Below the pieces are notes generated by a model that saw only the letters and a program-made list of their open reading frames with translations, did not search any database and had not been told where the DNA came from. Shown piece by piece: positions 63,963 to 64,000 of a stretch of 64,000 nucleotides of DNA. How positions within the stretch are numbered: the stretch's first letter is position 1; the number at the start of each line of letters is the position of its first letter. The DNA is from Caldisericum exile_A (GTDB lineage: Bacteria > Caldisericota > Caldisericia > Caldisericales > Caldisericaceae): contig NZ_JBLOBF010000001.1 in the NCBI RefSeq assembly GCF_047785965.1, forward strand, positions 186,001 through 250,000, read 5' to 3'. The position numbers and the translations under genes are program-made.

Positions 63963-64000
63963 TCAGGTCGTCAAAGACAACTATTGCGCCAAGTTTTAAC
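63931..64000 (-). pseudogene. Upstream part of the same antiporter in a shifted frame
   Basis: On the minus strand the sequence from 63999 reads LKLGAIVVFDDLIAEIFFF, a typical antiporter membrane segment, and then runs out of frame at a run of eight A (T8 on the coding strand, 63934-63941). One fewer T would join it to the downstream frame. The break may be real, a sequencing error, or a slippage site. Confidence 0.55.

Noticed and set aside
1..64000. CRISPR arrays, transposases, integrases, phage or defence genes
   Set aside because: No regularly spaced repeats and no proteins of these families were seen; all genes fit a chromosomal core.

Overview
The window is a gene-dense, AT-rich bacterial chromosome segment. 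Genes mostly overlap or sit within about 15 bases of each other, arginine is mostly written AGA/AGG, and proteins are rich in Lys, Glu and Ile. A GH57 polysaccharidase, VIT1-type and MoeA-PBP proteins and GC-rich tRNAs in an AT-rich background point to an anaerobic thermophile of a deep lineage. The overall gene set reminds me of Caldisericum (Caldisericota) or a Thermotogota/Dictyoglomota relative. This placement is inference; no 16S gene is present.

Layout. 1-266 is the end of an NCS2 uracil/xanthine-type permease and its terminator. 390-992 is a seven-gene tRNA cluster with its own promoter. 1052-8985 is a plus-strand run for protein quality control (trigger factor, ClpP, ClpX, Lon) followed by RodZ, RimO and ThpR. 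9021-15212 is recA-recX-rny-uvrC-yvlD-hflX. 15245-18100 is cvpA-queA-tgt. 18187-21855 is a very large GH57 lipoprotein, followed by a terminator and a ROK regulator. On the minus strand, hisS-aspS and a small membrane protein meet the ROK gene tail to tail. A VIT1-type metal transporter and a TPR membrane protein (plus strand) meet an MFS gene (minus strand).

29592-41396 is one tightly coupled twelve-gene minus-strand operon dominated by envelope glycan synthesis: WecC, a tandem TagA-TagA fusion, CsaB, ComF, GlyA, Upp, TagO/WecA, WecB, MurA, DapF, AlaX and LapA. WecB and WecC make UDP-ManNAc and probably UDP-ManNAcA, TagO starts the lipid-linked chain, TagA adds the second sugar, and CsaB adds pyruvate. 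This fits a pyruvylated secondary cell-wall polymer of the kind that holds SLH-domain S-layer proteins. A lone tRNA-Arg lies just upstream.

41594-55602 is minus strand: LipM-type octanoyltransferase, a two-domain parvulin chaperone, a SurA-N-only protein, an exported protein with a carboxypeptidase-regulatory-like domain, a DUF885 homologue that has lost its metal ligands, a deoxynucleoside kinase, an R3H/Ycf45-type ATPase, Tmk and a four-repeat PEGA protein. Then come the large bacterial SRP RNA with its own promoter, a MoaD/ThiS-like protein, a Ca2+ P-type ATPase and urocanase. 55716-59817 is deoB-recG-rsmD. From 60178 a shared promoter drives a small membrane protein one way and a MoeA-PBP fusion plus an MFS transporter the other way. 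The window ends in an antiporter gene whose frame is broken at an A8 run.

Most notable: the tandem TagA enzyme whose first domain lacks the expected catalytic Thr; the degenerate DUF885 protein; at least four promoters placed so that transcripts would be leaderless or nearly so; a UvrC without its HhH tail; and the frameshifted antiporter. I found no CRISPR array, transposase, phage module or defence island. The only gap over about 300 bases without a protein gene (46088-46402) holds the SRP RNA.
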